In this document: positions 36,212 through 45,249 of the stretch, in pieces
How positions within the stretch are numbered: position 1 is the stretch's first letter
Layout of the letters: each line of letters starts with the position of its first letter
Assembly: GCA_017857395.1 (NCBI GenBank)
Contig: JAFMDF010000023.1
Span: 1-55,967 of the forward strand
Direction of reading: 5' to 3'
DNA: 55,967 nucleotides
Source: Bacteroidota bacterium
Lineage (GTDB): Bacteria > Bacteroidota > Bacteroidia > Chitinophagales > Saprospiraceae
The notes under the pieces: generated by a model
What the model was told of the DNA's origin: nothing
Seen by the model: the letters and a program-made list of their open reading frames with translations, nothing else
The model's database searches: none
Position numbers and translations under genes: made by a program

Positions 36212-36574
36212 TTGAAAATGAAGCTTACGAAAGCTAAAAGCAGAAGACGGATTCATAATAGAATCAGAAAGAAAATTCAAGGGACTGCTACTCGTCCTCG
36301 TCTTGCTGTATTCAGAAGTAATAAAGCCATTTATTGTCAATTAATTGATGATTTAAATGGAGTTACTCTAGCAGCGGCCTCTTCTTTAGAAAAAGAAATC
36401 GCAGCAGGTACTAGTAGTAAAACGGAACAAGCCACAGCTGTTGGTAAGCATTTAGGGGAAAGAGCAAAAAGCAAAGGCATTGAAGCTATCGTTTTTGATA
36501 GAGGTGGTTACCTTTATCATGGGAGAATAAAAGCTTTGGCTGACGGTGCTAGAGCAGGTGGATTAAATTTCTAA
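36212..36574 (+). CDS. rplR: 50S ribosomal protein L18
   Basis: L18 binds 5S rRNA with L5. It has 120 aa with [37 protein letters not shown] and the C-terminal [26 protein letters not shown], both highly conserved. Confidence 0.98.
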   Translation: MKMKLTKAKSRRRIHNRIRKKIQGTATRPRLAVFRSNKAIYCQLIDDLNGVTLAAASSLEKEIAAGTSSKTEQATAVGKHLGERAKSKGIEAIVFDRGGYLYHGRIKALADGARAGGLNF

Positions 36575-36689
36575 GAAAAATCTTAAATAATTTACCAAAA
36601 AAGTATTTAAGAAATTTAGTTGGTAGGTTTTCATACCTTACCTCCTTCAATTCATTAATCCTTACAATTGGTAACTATAAATTAGCATA

Positions 36690-37208
36690 ATGGCAAAAAG
36701 GACTGATAATCGAGTCAAAGCTGCTGAGACAGACTTAAAAGAAAAATTAGTTAACCTTAATAGAGTTGCGAAAGTAACGAAAGGTGGACGTACTTTTAGT
36801 TTTGCAGCAATTGTTGTTGTAGGTGACGGAAAAGGAACAGTTGGTCATGGTCTTGGAAAAGCTCGTGATGTATCTGAATCAATTGCAAAAGCAGTAGATG
36901 ACGCTAAGAAGAACTTAATTAAAGTGCCTATCCATAATGGTACCATTCCTCACGAACAGAAAGGAAAATACGGTGCGGGTAAGGTATTTATTAAGCCAGC
37001 AGCAGATGGTACAGGGGTAATTGCAGGTGGTGCAATGCGTGCAGTTTTAGAGATTGCAGGTGTTCAGAATGTATTGGCAAAATCTATGGGGTCTTCAAAT
37101 CCTCATAACGTAGTGAAAGCTACAATTGATGCACTTAAGAGTTTACGGTCTCCAATGGAGATTGCAAAGTTAAGAGGTATCTCTATGGAAAAATTGTTTG
37201 AAGGATAA
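36690..37208 (+). CDS. rpsE: 30S ribosomal protein S5
   Basis: S5 is part of the accuracy centre and mRNA entry helicase. It has 172 aa. [25 protein letters not shown] contains the loop where spectinomycin resistance arises. [24 protein letters not shown] follows. It is followed by the 188-nt spacer with a promoter-like box and two hairpins. Confidence 0.98.
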   Translation: MAKRTDNRVKAAETDLKEKLVNLNRVAKVTKGGRTFSFAAIVVVGDGKGTVGHGLGKARDVSESIAKAVDDAKKNLIKVPIHNGTIPHEQKGKYGAGKVFIKPAADGTGVIAGGAMRAVLEIAGVQNVLAKSMGSSNPHNVVKATIDALKSLRSPMEIAKLRGISMEKLFEG

Positions 37209-37277
37209 TTAGTGTACAATGGTAGATGTTTTGCTACCGTTGGTACAAGTAATTTCCTTTAATGGATAGAAATTCAA

Positions 37278-37285
37278 TATATTTG
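37278..37285 (+). promoter_or_regulatory. internal promoter -7 box (TATATTTG) before rpmD
   Basis: TATATTTG matches TAnnTTTG. A start near 37292 would place the transcript at the beginning of the hairpin at 37292-37382. The -33 region is weak. It may drive rpmD-rplO-secY separately. Confidence 0.45.
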
Positions 37286-37291
37286 TATGCC

Positions 37292-37382
37292 CGTTCCGCT
37301 TAGTTAATATTGAATGAAAGGATCTTGAATTGTACTTTGTATCATTTAACATTCAATCAATTAAGATTATAACTAAGGAACG
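37292..37382 (+). promoter_or_regulatory. leader hairpin before rpmD
   Basis: CGTTCC...TTAGTTA...ATTGAATG (37292-37315) is complementary, with small bulges, to CATTCAAT...ATAACTAAGGAACG (up to 37382). The structure fills nearly the whole region between the promoter box and rpmD (37397). It is a candidate for an autoregulatory leader; the ligand is unknown. Confidence 0.45.
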
Positions 37383-37396
37383 CTAAACCATTAATT

Positions 37397-37576
37397 ATGG
37401 CAAAGGTAAAAGTCACACAAAAAAGGAGTGGTATTGATCGATCTAAGCGACAAAAAGCAACATTACATGCTTTGGGCTTAAGAAGAATCAACCATAGCGT
37501 AGTGCATGAATTAACACCTTCTATCGAAGGTATGATTAAAAAAGTGGCTCACTTGGTAGAAACTACGGAAGCCTAA
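37397..37576 (+). CDS. rpmD: 50S ribosomal protein L30
   Basis: This 59-aa reading frame is MAKVKVTQKRSGIDRSKRQK followed by ATLHALGLRRINHSVVHELT and a short helix. The pattern KVTQKRSxIxRxxxQKxTLxALGLRRxNxxV is the bacterial L30 signature. It lies in the normal place between rpsE and rplO. The length is normal. Confidence 0.97.
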   Translation: MAKVKVTQKRSGIDRSKRQKATLHALGLRRINHSVVHELTPSIEGMIKKVAHLVETTEA

Positions 37577-37721
37577 CTAAGAAACGTTAAATTCAATTAG
37601 CAAATTAAAGTTAATTAACTTAATTTGTAATCAATTTTCAGTTTTATAGTAAAGTTGTCTTGACCTATCTAAAAGATTAGGACTAACACTTTATTTTGAG
37701 CTTGATAAAAGAATAGGAAAA

Positions 37722-38168
37722 ATGGAATTACATACTTTAAAGCCTGCAGCAGGAGCAACTAAAAATAGAAAAAGAATTGCTAGAGGTCCAGGATCTGGAA
37801 AAGGTGGAACTTCAACAAGAGGTCACAATGGGGCTAAATCAAGATCTGGTTGGAAATCAAAAAGAGGTTTCGAAGGTGGACAAATGCCTTTACAAATGCG
37901 TTTACCTAAGAGAGGATTTACGAATCCTAATCGGGTAGAATTTGTACCGTTTAATTTAGGTCGTTTGCAAGCAATTGCCGAAAAATATAGCCTTACTTCT
38001 ATCACAGTTGAGAACTTGATAGAAAAAGGTTTGGCTAGAAAAAATGATCGCATCAAAATTTTAGGAGGAGGCGAACTTTCTTCAAAATTAGACGTAACAG
38101 TACATGCAATTTCTGCGGGTGCGAAAGCAGCTGTTGAAAGTAAAGGAGGAAATGTTAATCTAGTTTAA
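37722..38168 (+). CDS. rplO: 50S ribosomal protein L15
   Basis: L15 is a late-assembly protein. It has 148 aa. The glycine- and arginine-rich N-terminal arm (KRIARGPGSGKGGTSTRGHNGAKSRSG) is typical, as is FEGGQMPLQMRLPKRGF. It precedes secY by 64 nt. Confidence 0.98.
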   Translation: MELHTLKPAAGATKNRKRIARGPGSGKGGTSTRGHNGAKSRSGWKSKRGFEGGQMPLQMRLPKRGFTNPNRVEFVPFNLGRLQAIAEKYSLTSITVENLIEKGLARKNDRIKILGGGELSSKLDVTVHAISAGAKAAVESKGGNVNLV

Positions 38169-38232
38169 ACTCGAAAAAATAACGCTCCATATTAATGGCG
38201 ATTTATTTTTTTGTTTACAGAAAAGTTAATCC

Positions 38233-39594
38233 ATGAAAAAGTTTATTGATACTCTAAGGAACATTTGGAAAATTGAAGAACTGCGTAAGCGGATTCTATT
38301 TACCTTGGTCATTTTATTAGTGTACCGCTTTGGTTCATTCATTGTTTTACCAGGCGTTATTCCATCTGTATTAGAAAATTCTACTTCATCAAACGCTAGT
38401 GATTTATTAGGTTTGATTAATGTTTTTACCGGAGGCGCATTTAATAATGCAGCAATTTTTGCCTTAGGTATCATGCCTTATATTACTGCATCTATTATCA
38501 TTCAGTTGATGGGGTTTGCAGTACCTTACTTCCAGCGTTTACAACAAAAGGAAGGGGAATCAGGAAGAAAGAAAATAACGCAAATCACTAGATTACTAAC
38601 CGTAGCAATTACGCTAGTACAAGGTGGTGGTTATTTAACTTATATACAAAGCCAAGGAGCAGTTGATCCTGCCATTCCAAAAAGTATCTTTTGGTTAGCT
38701 AATATTATCATTCTTTCTACAGGTACTATTTTCGCTATGTGGTTAGGAGAGAAGATTACTGATAAAGGTATTGGAAATGGTATCTCTTTATTAATTACTA
38801 TTGGTATTATTGCAACTCTACCAGTTGCCTTAGTCTCGGAATTTACTTTACAATTAAGTAGTGGTAGCCCAATTGTATTCATTATTGAATTAGTGGCGCT
38901 ATTCTTAGTAATTATGGTGACAGTACTGTTAGTACAAGGAGTGCGAAAAATTCCTATTCAATTCGCAAAGCGAATGGTTGGTAGAGGCGCTAACTCTATG
39001 CCAGTTGCAGGAGCTAGAGATTATATCCCATTAAAAGTGAATGCAGCAGGTGTAATGCCAATTATCTTTGCGCAAGCATTGATGTTCTTACCAGCGACCA
39101 TTGCGCAATGGTTTATTGGGGAAGAAGCAGCAGCAAGCCCGTTCATGCAGGAACTAATTAATCCATTCTCTATAACTTCAAGCTTTTTAACCTTTTTCTT
39201 AGTTGTATTATTTACATACATCTATACGGCCTTATTGGTTAATCCTAAGCAATATGCAGAATACTTAAAGCGACAAAATGCTTTTATCCCAGGTATTAAG
39301 CCAGGCAAGCCAACTGCAGATTTTATCGATACAATTACTACTAGAATTACTTTCTGGGGGTCGTTATTCATTGGTTTTATTGCTATCCTTCCTTCTATCG
39401 CTGTAGGTTTTGGAATCAATGTTGCCTTTGCTATTTTCTTCGGAGGAACTTCTCTATTGATTTTAGTAGCAGTGGTGTTAGATACTTTACAACAGATTGA
39501 AAGCCATTTATTAATGAGAAAATATGATGGATTGGTTAAATCTGGAAAATTACAAAGTAGAAGTCGAATGCAAGGAATTGGTGCAAGTATGTAA
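38233..39594 (+). CDS. secY: preprotein translocase subunit SecY
   Basis: SecY is the channel of the general secretion pathway in the inner membrane. It has 453 aa with ten hydrophobic spans, the plug region GLINVFTGGAFNNAAIFALGIMPYITASIIIQL, and the cytoplasmic loop GANSMPVAGARDYIPLKVNAAGVMPIIFA. The tail (SRSRMQGIGASM) is short. A terminator follows, ending the spc unit here. Confidence 0.98.
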   Translation: MKKFIDTLRNIWKIEELRKRILFTLVILLVYRFGSFIVLPGVIPSVLENSTSSNASDLLGLINVFTGGAFNNAAIFALGIMPYITASIIIQLMGFAVPYFQRLQQKEGESGRKKITQITRLLTVAITLVQGGGYLTYIQSQGAVDPAIPKSIFWLANIIILSTGTIFAMWLGEKITDKGIGNGISLLITIGIIATLPVALVSEFTLQLSSGSPIVFIIELVALFLVIMVTVLLVQGVRKIPIQFAKRMVGRGANSMPVAGARDYIPLKVNAAGVMPIIFAQALMFLPATIAQWFIGEEAAASPFMQELINPFSITSSFLTFFLVVLFTYIYTALLVNPKQYAEYLKRQNAFIPGIKPGKPTADFIDTITTRITFWGSLFIGFIAILPSIAVGFGINVAFAIFFGGTSLLILVAVVLDTLQQIESHLLMRKYDGLVKSGKLQSRSRMQGIGASM

Positions 39595-39642
39595 GCTATG
39601 TTGGACAACAATTTTAAAATTAAACTTGTTAAAATATAAATT

Positions 39643-39676
39643 AATTACCAGCAGAGTTCTCTGTTGGTAATTTTTT
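39643..39676 (+). terminator. intrinsic terminator after secY
   Basis: AATTACCA (39643-39650) and CAGAG pair with CTCTG and TGGTAATT (39665-39672), with single bulged bases, followed by six Ts. It separates secY from map in the middle of the superoperon. Confidence 0.75.
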
Positions 39677-39759
39677 GTTTAAAAACGTACAACGGATTGC
39701 TAATCCATTCTTTAAAGTTAAACATAAACTAGTCTGACTTCTGGCGATTTATAAAATGA

Positions 39760-39789
39760 ATGGTCCGACTTCTGACTTCTTCAAAAAAG
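39760..39789 (+). repeat. 30-nt dispersed repeat, copy 2
   Basis: It matches 29005-29034 at 28 of 30 positions. Its ATG is in frame with map, so gene callers may start map inside the repeat, although this part is shared with a non-coding spacer. Confidence 0.75.
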
Positions 39790-39795
39790 CTAAAA

Positions 39796-40635
39796 GTGGC
39801 AGCAGAAAAGAAAAAAGAAATCATCTATAAAACAGATGCTGAAATTGAATTAATCCGAACGAATTGTTTATTGGTTTCTAAGGCCTTAACCTTGGTCGCA
39901 GAATTGATTGGGCCAGGGGTTTCAGGTAGAATGATAGATGAACAAGCAGAGCAGTTAATTCGAGATCATGGCGGATTACCTGGATTTAAAGGACTATATG
40001 ATTTTCCCGCAACATTGTGTGTTTCTAGTAATGAGCAAGTAGTACATGGTATCCCTTATGATAAAGAATTTAAGGACGGTGATATTGTATCAGTGGACTG
40101 TGGCGTATATATGAATGATTATTATGGTGATGCTGCCTATACGTTCTGTATTGGCGATGTAGATGAAAAAGTGATGGAATTATGTAGAATTACTAAGGCT
40201 TCTTTGTATAAAGGGATTGAGCAGGCCATAGTAGGTAAGAGAATAGGAGACATAGGGTTTGCTGTTCAAAACTATACGGAAAAACAGCATGGTTATGGAG
40301 TTGTACGGGATTTAGTTGGACATGGAGTTGGCAGAGTTTTGCACGAAGCTCCACAAGTGCCTAATTATGGTAGAAGAGGGAAAGGAGTGATGATGAAAGA
40401 AGGACTAGTTATTGCCATTGAACCAATGATTAATCTTGGACGAAAAGATGTTAAATCTTTTGAAGATGGAACGGTAATCACGAAGGATAGAAAGCCTTCT
40501 GCTCATTATGAACATACAGTGGCAGTTAGAAAAGAGAAGGCAGATATTTTATCCGATCATGCGCCAATTGAAGCGGCTATTTTGAAAAATCCTAACCTAA
40601 AGGAGGTAGCGGATATTTTATCTGTTTTGGTTTAA
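39796..40635 (+). CDS. map: type I methionine aminopeptidase
   Basis: The enzyme removes the initiator methionine from new proteins, using two metal ions. Metal ligands are visible in VSVDCGVYMNDYYGD (two Asp), GHGVGRVLHE (His) and the later Glu residues in VIAIEPM and DGTVITKD/YEHTVAV. I start at GTG 39796, giving an A-rich upstream context and 279 aa. The in-frame ATG at 39760 lies in a 30-nt repeat that is non-coding before rplB. The extra 12 residues would match no family sequence I know. It is read after the secY terminator. Confidence 0.93.
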   Translation: MAAEKKKEIIYKTDAEIELIRTNCLLVSKALTLVAELIGPGVSGRMIDEQAEQLIRDHGGLPGFKGLYDFPATLCVSSNEQVVHGIPYDKEFKDGDIVSVDCGVYMNDYYGDAAYTFCIGDVDEKVMELCRITKASLYKGIEQAIVGKRIGDIGFAVQNYTEKQHGYGVVRDLVGHGVGRVLHEAPQVPNYGRRGKGVMMKEGLVIAIEPMINLGRKDVKSFEDGTVITKDRKPSAHYEHTVAVRKEKADILSDHAPIEAAILKNPNLKEVADILSVLV

Positions 40636-40822
40636 CAGTTATCAGTTTTGTTATTTAGATACGGGATAACTGACTAACAAAAAACTGTTTATCGAAACTT
40701 TTATAGCAACTAAATAGCCCTAATTATTTATAGAATTACATTAAAGTGTGCCTAAGGTCATTTTTTTAATAAATACAATAGAATTTTTGCATACCAAATG
40801 TGGAAAATTATTTAAAATATTG

Positions 40823-40830
40823 TACCTTTG
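40823..40830 (+). promoter_or_regulatory. infA promoter -7 box (TACCTTTG)
   Basis: TACCTTTGCACTCC repeats the typical form of the ribosomal promoters here. The -33 region (TGTGG near 40798-40802) is weak. Initiation near 40837 leaves a very short leader of about 11 nt before infA. Confidence 0.6.
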
Positions 40831-40847
40831 CACTCCAAAATTCGGAT

Positions 40848-41066
40848 ATGGCAAAACAAGGTTTAATTAAGCAAGACGGAATTATTGACGAAGCGTTATC
40901 TAACGCTATGTTTAGAGTACGTCTTGAAAACGAGCATAAGATTGTAGCAACTATTTCTGGGAAGATGAGAATGAATTATATTCGTATTTTACCAGGGGAT
41001 AAAGTAGCAGTTGAAATGTCTCCTTACGATTTGACGAGAGGTAGAATTATCTACCGATATAAATAA
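40848..41066 (+). CDS. infA: translation initiation factor IF-1
   Basis: IF-1 occupies the A site during initiation. The ATG at 40848 gives 72 aa, [20 protein letters not shown] through [13 protein letters not shown], exactly the family length. An in-frame GTG at 40800 would add 16 residues, but a -7 promoter box lies inside that part, so it is rejected. S1-like OB-fold residues such as [30 protein letters not shown] are clear. Confidence 0.98.
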   Translation: MAKQGLIKQDGIIDEALSNAMFRVRLENEHKIVATISGKMRMNYIRILPGDKVAVEMSPYDLTRGRIIYRYK

Positions 41067-41135
41067 AAATTTTGATTGTTTATTTTAATAAGTCAATCTA
41101 TTAAAATTTTTCATCAAAACCAAAATTAATTTACA

Positions 41136-41252
41136 ATGAAAGTTAGAGCTTCCATTAAAAAACGATCTGCAGATTGTAAGATTGTTAGAAGACACGGAAA
41201 GATTTACGTTATCAACAAGAAAAACCCTAGGTTTAAACAACGTCAAGGGTAA
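41136..41252 (+). CDS. rpmJ: 50S ribosomal protein L36 (zinc-free type)
   Basis: The 38-aa product starts [20 protein letters not shown] and ends NPRFKQRQG. In zinc-binding L36, three Cys and one His bind the metal. Here only Cys14 remains; positions 11, 27 and 32 are Ser, Asn and Arg. Zinc-free L36 is known in Bacteroidota. It lies between infA and rpsM as usual. Confidence 0.97.
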   Translation: MKVRASIKKRSADCKIVRRHGKIYVINKKNPRFKQRQG

Positions 41253-41357
41253 TTTAATTTAAAGACTCTAAAAATTACCTATTGTTTTGATTCATTTTTT
41301 TCAAAATAATTGCAATAAGTAATTTTTATGTTTACTAATCTATTATAATTAATTAGT

Positions 41358-41735
41358 ATGGCTCGAATTGCAGGTGTAGATTTACCTAAAAACAAGCGAG
41401 GCGTTATTAGCTTGACTTATATTTTTGGCATTGGTCCTTCTTTGTCTAAAGAAATTTTAGAAAGAGCAGGAATTGACGAAAGTACGAAAGTTCAAGACTG
41501 GACTGACGAAAATATCCGTATAATCACTAAGATGTTACAGGATGAATACAGAGTAGAAGGTGTACTTCGTTCTGAAATTCAAATGAATATCAAGCGATTG
41601 ATGGACATCGGTTGTTACCGAGGTATCCGCCACCGTAAAGGATTACCACTTCGTGGTCAAAGAACGCAGACGAATGCTCGTACTCGTAAGGGTAAGCGTA
41701 AGACCGTCGCTAATAAGAAAAAAGCAACTAAATAA
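41358..41735 (+). CDS. rpsM: 30S ribosomal protein S13
   Basis: S13 touches the P-site tRNA and L5. It has 125 aa: [25 protein letters not shown] and the C-terminal [21 protein letters not shown], with a lysine-rich tail. It opens the alpha-operon order rpsM-rpsK-rpsD-rpoA-rplQ. Confidence 0.98.
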   Translation: MARIAGVDLPKNKRGVISLTYIFGIGPSLSKEILERAGIDESTKVQDWTDENIRIITKMLQDEYRVEGVLRSEIQMNIKRLMDIGCYRGIRHRKGLPLRGQRTQTNARTRKGKRKTVANKKKATK

Positions 41736-41825
41736 TTTCAACCTACTGAAATCCAGTCTATTGGTGTCGAGACTTTTATCTAGTCTCACCTTCAATAGTC
41801 CATTTCGTAGAGAACCTAATTTATT

Positions 41826-42212
41826 ATGGCAAAGAATAGAGCAGCTAAAAAGCGTAAAGTAAGGGTAGAACCTGAAGGTATCATTTTTATCAAAGCAAGT
41901 TTCAATAATATTATTGTTTCTATCGCTAACAAACAAGGTCAAGTTATTTCTTGGGGTTCTGCTGGTAAAGCTGGCTTTAGAGGATCTAAGAAGAATACAC
42001 CTTATGCAGCACAGATTGCCGCTTCAGATGCAGCAAAAGTAGCACATGAAGCAGGAATGAGATCAGCGACTGTTTTAGTAAAAGGACCTGGTTCTGGTAG
42101 AGAAGCTGCTATTCGTGCAGTAGATGCTTCTGGCATTAAAATCACGCAAATCAAAGACGTTACACCAATTCCTCATAATGGTTGTCGTCCACCTAAAAAG
42201 AGAAGAGTATAA
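41826..42212 (+). CDS. rpsK: 30S ribosomal protein S11
   Basis: S11 forms the platform next to the mRNA exit. It has 128 aa with [39 protein letters not shown] and the ending [12 protein letters not shown] 246-nt spacer before rpsD contains a GACTTCTGAC repeat and a hairpin around AAAAAATATTTTT. Confidence 0.98.
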   Translation: MAKNRAAKKRKVRVEPEGIIFIKASFNNIIVSIANKQGQVISWGSAGKAGFRGSKKNTPYAAQIAASDAAKVAHEAGMRSATVLVKGPGSGREAAIRAVDASGIKITQIKDVTPIPHNGCRPPKKRRV

Positions 42213-42458
42213 TAGTGTTGGTAATTAGTGATTTGTTTTTAATAATCTACTAACTCCAATTTATCCACTATTCTATTTATATACTTTAAAAATAAAGTAA
42301 ATTTTACTTGATTCATTAACAGGGTTTATAAAGATTCTTTAAGGAATTGTGCTAAAGGTAACTTGACTTCTGACAGAAAAAATATTTTTCGGTCTGACGG
42401 CTGAATCCTTTTTAACATTCAACTGAATCGTTTTTATTAATCCACAGTCTTTAAAAAA

Positions 42459-43073
42459 ATGGCTAGATATACTGGACCTCGTGCAAAAAAAGCAAGAGCA
42501 CTAGGGGAACCAATTTTTGGTTTTCAAAAAGCATTTGAAAGAAAAAAGTACGCACCAGGTCAACATGGTAATACTCGTAGAAAGAAGCAAGGCTCTGACT
42601 ACGGCGTGCAATTAAAAGAAAAACAAAAAGCAAAATATACTTACGGTGTATTAGAACGACAGTTCCGTAACTTGTTCGTGACAGCTAATTCTAAAAAAGG
42701 CATTACTGGTGAAGTTTTACTTCAGTTGTTGGAAGCAAGATTAGACAATACTGTTTATCGAATGGGGATTGCACCTACCAGAAGAGCAGCTAGACAATTA
42801 GTTTCTCACCAACACATTACAGTAAACGGTGTGGTTACGAATATTCCTTCTTGTCAATTAAGATCGGGCGATGTGATTGCTGTTAGAGGAAAATCTCAAG
42901 GATTAGAAGTCGTAAGAGATAGTGTAGCAAGCAACAAAGCTGGGGTTAAGAAATTTGGTTGGTTAGAATGGAATTCTGACAAAATGCAAGGTAAGTTTAT
43001 GGCTTACCCAGATAGAGACCAAATTCCAGAAAAAATTAACGAACAGTTAATCGTCGAATTATATTCTAAGTAA
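42459..43073 (+). CDS. rpsD: 30S ribosomal protein S4
   Basis: S4 starts 30S assembly and in E. coli represses the alpha operon. It has 204 aa. The N-terminus [20 protein letters not shown] lacks zinc-binding Cys. The S4 RNA-binding domain is [46 protein letters not shown] hairpin follows before rpoA. Confidence 0.98.
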   Translation: MARYTGPRAKKARALGEPIFGFQKAFERKKYAPGQHGNTRRKKQGSDYGVQLKEKQKAKYTYGVLERQFRNLFVTANSKKGITGEVLLQLLEARLDNTVYRMGIAPTRRAARQLVSHQHITVNGVVTNIPSCQLRSGDVIAVRGKSQGLEVVRDSVASNKAGVKKFGWLEWNSDKMQGKFMAYPDRDQIPEKINEQLIVELYSK

Positions 43074-43089
43074 TTATCGATTTTATCGG

Positions 43090-43143
43090 ATCGTGATACG
43101 GTGGTGTTTTTCATTAGAAAAGTACATAACACGGTATCACGAT
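43090..43143. promoter_or_regulatory. hairpin between rpsD and rpoA
   Basis: ATCGTGATAC (43090-43099) pairs perfectly with GTATCACGAT (43134-43143), and GTGTT/AACAC adds inner pairs. There is no T-run. It could attenuate, protect or process the transcript between S4 and the polymerase subunit. Confidence 0.5.
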
Positions 43144-43261
43144 TCGTGCGTTTTATACTTTTCTTTGAAGATTCGGTAAAATTTCAATTGGCGGCTTTTC
43201 AATAAGCCTATTTTACAATTTTACATCTCACATTTTTCCATCCTATCAAAGCAAAAAGGTT

Positions 43262-44260
43262 ATGAGTATTTTAAGTTTCCAGAAGCCAGATAAAATTGTA
43301 ATGCAGAAGTCTGATGACTTCGAGGGGGTGTTTGAGTTCAAACCATTAGAACCTGGTTTCGGACAAACAATTGGTAATTCCTTAAGAAGAGTTTTATTAT
43401 CTTCTTTAGAGGGTTTTGCTATTTCTGCAATTCGGATTGCAGGTGTTGACCACGAATTCTCTACTGTTAAAGGTGTTGTAGAAGATGTGGTGGATATTAT
43501 TTTGAATTTAAAACAAGTCCGTATTAAGCAATTATTGGCGGATGAAAATATCTCTAGCGAGAAAATTTACCTTACTATTAGTGGTAGAGAAGAGTTTAAA
43601 GCAGGGGACATTGAAGAACACACGAATGTATTTAAGGTAATGAATCCTGATTTGGTAATTTGCCACATGGAGCCTTTTGTATCTTTAGAACTTGAATTAA
43701 CGGTCACTAAAGGTAGAGGATATAAGCCAGCGGAAGAGAATTTACCAAAGGATGCACCAATCGGTGTTGTACCAGTTGATGCGATTTATACGCCTATCAA
43801 AAATGTGGCTTATAAAGTATCTAATACAAGGGTAGAACAAAGAACGGATTACGAATTATTGACGATTGAAGTAAAGACAGATGGTACTATTCACCCTGAA
43901 GATGCAATTAAAGAAGCTTCTAGAATCTTAATCCAACACTTGATGTTGATTACAGATGAGAATATTACTTTTGATGATGCTTCTACTCGGGAAGAAAATA
44001 TCGTAGATGAGCACATCTTACACATGAGAAAGTTATTAAAGACTTCACTAGAAGACTTAGACCTTTCTGTACGTGCTTACAACTGTTTAAAAGCAGCGAA
44101 AATCAATTCTCTTGGAGAAATGGTTCGATACGATACCCACGAATTATTGAAGTTCAGAAACTTTGGTAAGAAGTCGTTAGTAGAAATTGAAGAATTATTA
44201 CAAGATAAAGGCCTTACTTTCGGTATGGACTTATCTAAATATAAATTAGACGAAGATTAA
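43262..44260 (+). CDS. rpoA: DNA-directed RNA polymerase subunit alpha
   Basis: The alpha subunit dimerises to start RNA polymerase assembly. It has 332 aa. The N-terminal domain carries [25 protein letters not shown] and [17 protein letters not shown] flexible linker is followed by the helix-hairpin C-terminal domain ([27 protein letters not shown] ... [19 protein letters not shown]), which binds activators and upstream DNA. Confidence 0.98.
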   Translation: MSILSFQKPDKIVMQKSDDFEGVFEFKPLEPGFGQTIGNSLRRVLLSSLEGFAISAIRIAGVDHEFSTVKGVVEDVVDIILNLKQVRIKQLLADENISSEKIYLTISGREEFKAGDIEEHTNVFKVMNPDLVICHMEPFVSLELELTVTKGRGYKPAEENLPKDAPIGVVPVDAIYTPIKNVAYKVSNTRVEQRTDYELLTIEVKTDGTIHPEDAIKEASRILIQHLMLITDENITFDDASTREENIVDEHILHMRKLLKTSLEDLDLSVRAYNCLKAAKINSLGEMVRYDTHELLKFRNFGKKSLVEIEELLQDKGLTFGMDLSKYKLDED

Positions 44261-44492
44261 TATTGTGATTGGTGACTGGTAATTAATGATTAGTTGACCA
44301 GTCCGATTCATAAAATGTAGTAACTACTCTATATTAAATTATAGCGTAGTGCTGCGAAGTTCACAAATTCATTCATTTTTAGAGAACGATTTTTCTAATA
44401 ATGGGAATACAGCCGCTTTGCGGTTCTCTCCCTTGAATGTTCCCCGAACATTCATCCTTCGGAATCGGTCGTTCATCTTATAAACTATTGTC

Positions 44493-45002
44493 ATGAGACA
44501 CGGTAAAAAGTTTAACCACTTAGGTAGACAACAAGGACACAGAAGAGCCTTACTAAAAAACCTTTCTATTGCATTGATTGAGCACAAAAGAATCAATACA
44601 ACTTTAGCAAAGGCAAAGGCGTTAAGAATTCACTTAGAGCCCTTAGTGACTAAATCAAAAACTAATTCAACGCACTCTAGACGGGTTGTTTTTAGATATT
44701 TACAAAATAAGTTTGCCGTTCAAGAACTATTCGATGTAATTTCTGCAAAGATTGCAGATAGACCAGGCGGATATTTAAGAATCATCAAAACTGGATTCCG
44801 AAAGGGAGATGGTGCGGAAATGGCAATGATTGAATTTGTTGATTTCAATGATGTATTCACTAATGAAAAAGGTGGTGAAGAAACAAGTAGCAAAAAATCT
44901 AGACGTTCAAGAAGAGGGAAGAAAGCTGCTGCTGCGACTACTGAAACAGTAGTTGAGAATGTAGAAGGCGACGATCCTGAATTAGCGAAAGCGGACGACT
45001 AA
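44493..45002 (+). CDS. rplQ: 50S ribosomal protein L17
   Basis: L17 is at the tunnel exit. It has 169 aa; the core [34 protein letters not shown] to about residue 120 is standard. A low-complexity tail of about 45 residues follows (basic [13 protein letters not shown], then acidic), as in some Bacteroidota. The 232-nt spacer before it holds short inverted GC-richer stretches. It ends the alpha operon. Confidence 0.97.
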   Translation: MRHGKKFNHLGRQQGHRRALLKNLSIALIEHKRINTTLAKAKALRIHLEPLVTKSKTNSTHSRRVVFRYLQNKFAVQELFDVISAKIADRPGGYLRIIKTGFRKGDGAEMAMIEFVDFNDVFTNEKGGEETSSKKSRRSRRGKKAAAATTETVVENVEGDDPELAKADD

Positions 45003-45041
45003 TAAAATATAGCGGCATCATTTGGTGCTTATATAAGATAT

Positions 45042-45076
45042 AAAAGGGCGATACTAGTTTTAGTGTCGCCCTTTTT
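45042..45076 (+). terminator. intrinsic terminator of the alpha operon
   Basis: AAAAGGGCGA, then ACTA (45053-45056), pair with TAGT and TCGCCCTTTTT (to 45076). This stem and T-run end the ribosomal superoperon. Confidence 0.85.
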
Positions 45077-45171
45077 GTATTGTATGGACTGTCAATTTGA
45101 AAATTTTACATTGAAAATTGAAACTTGTTAAAAAAATAAGCCTTATCATTCTTTTCTACCTCCTTTCCCCT

Positions 45172-45179
45172 TATCTTTG
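45172..45179 (+). promoter_or_regulatory. carA promoter -7 box (TATCTTTG)
   Basis: TATCTTTGCGCC fits TAnnTTTG and lies 70 nt before carA. The region about 20 nt upstream is pyrimidine-rich without a TTG. Confidence 0.45.
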
Positions 45180-45249
45180 CGCCAATTTTAAAAAAGAATG
45201 AAGGCCTAACCAAATAAATACCCTAATTTTAACTAAAAAGTTATACTCT

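Noticed and set aside
40800-40847. N-terminal extension of infA from GTG 40800
   Set aside because: The -7 promoter box and predicted transcription start lie within it; IF-1 is normally 72 aa.
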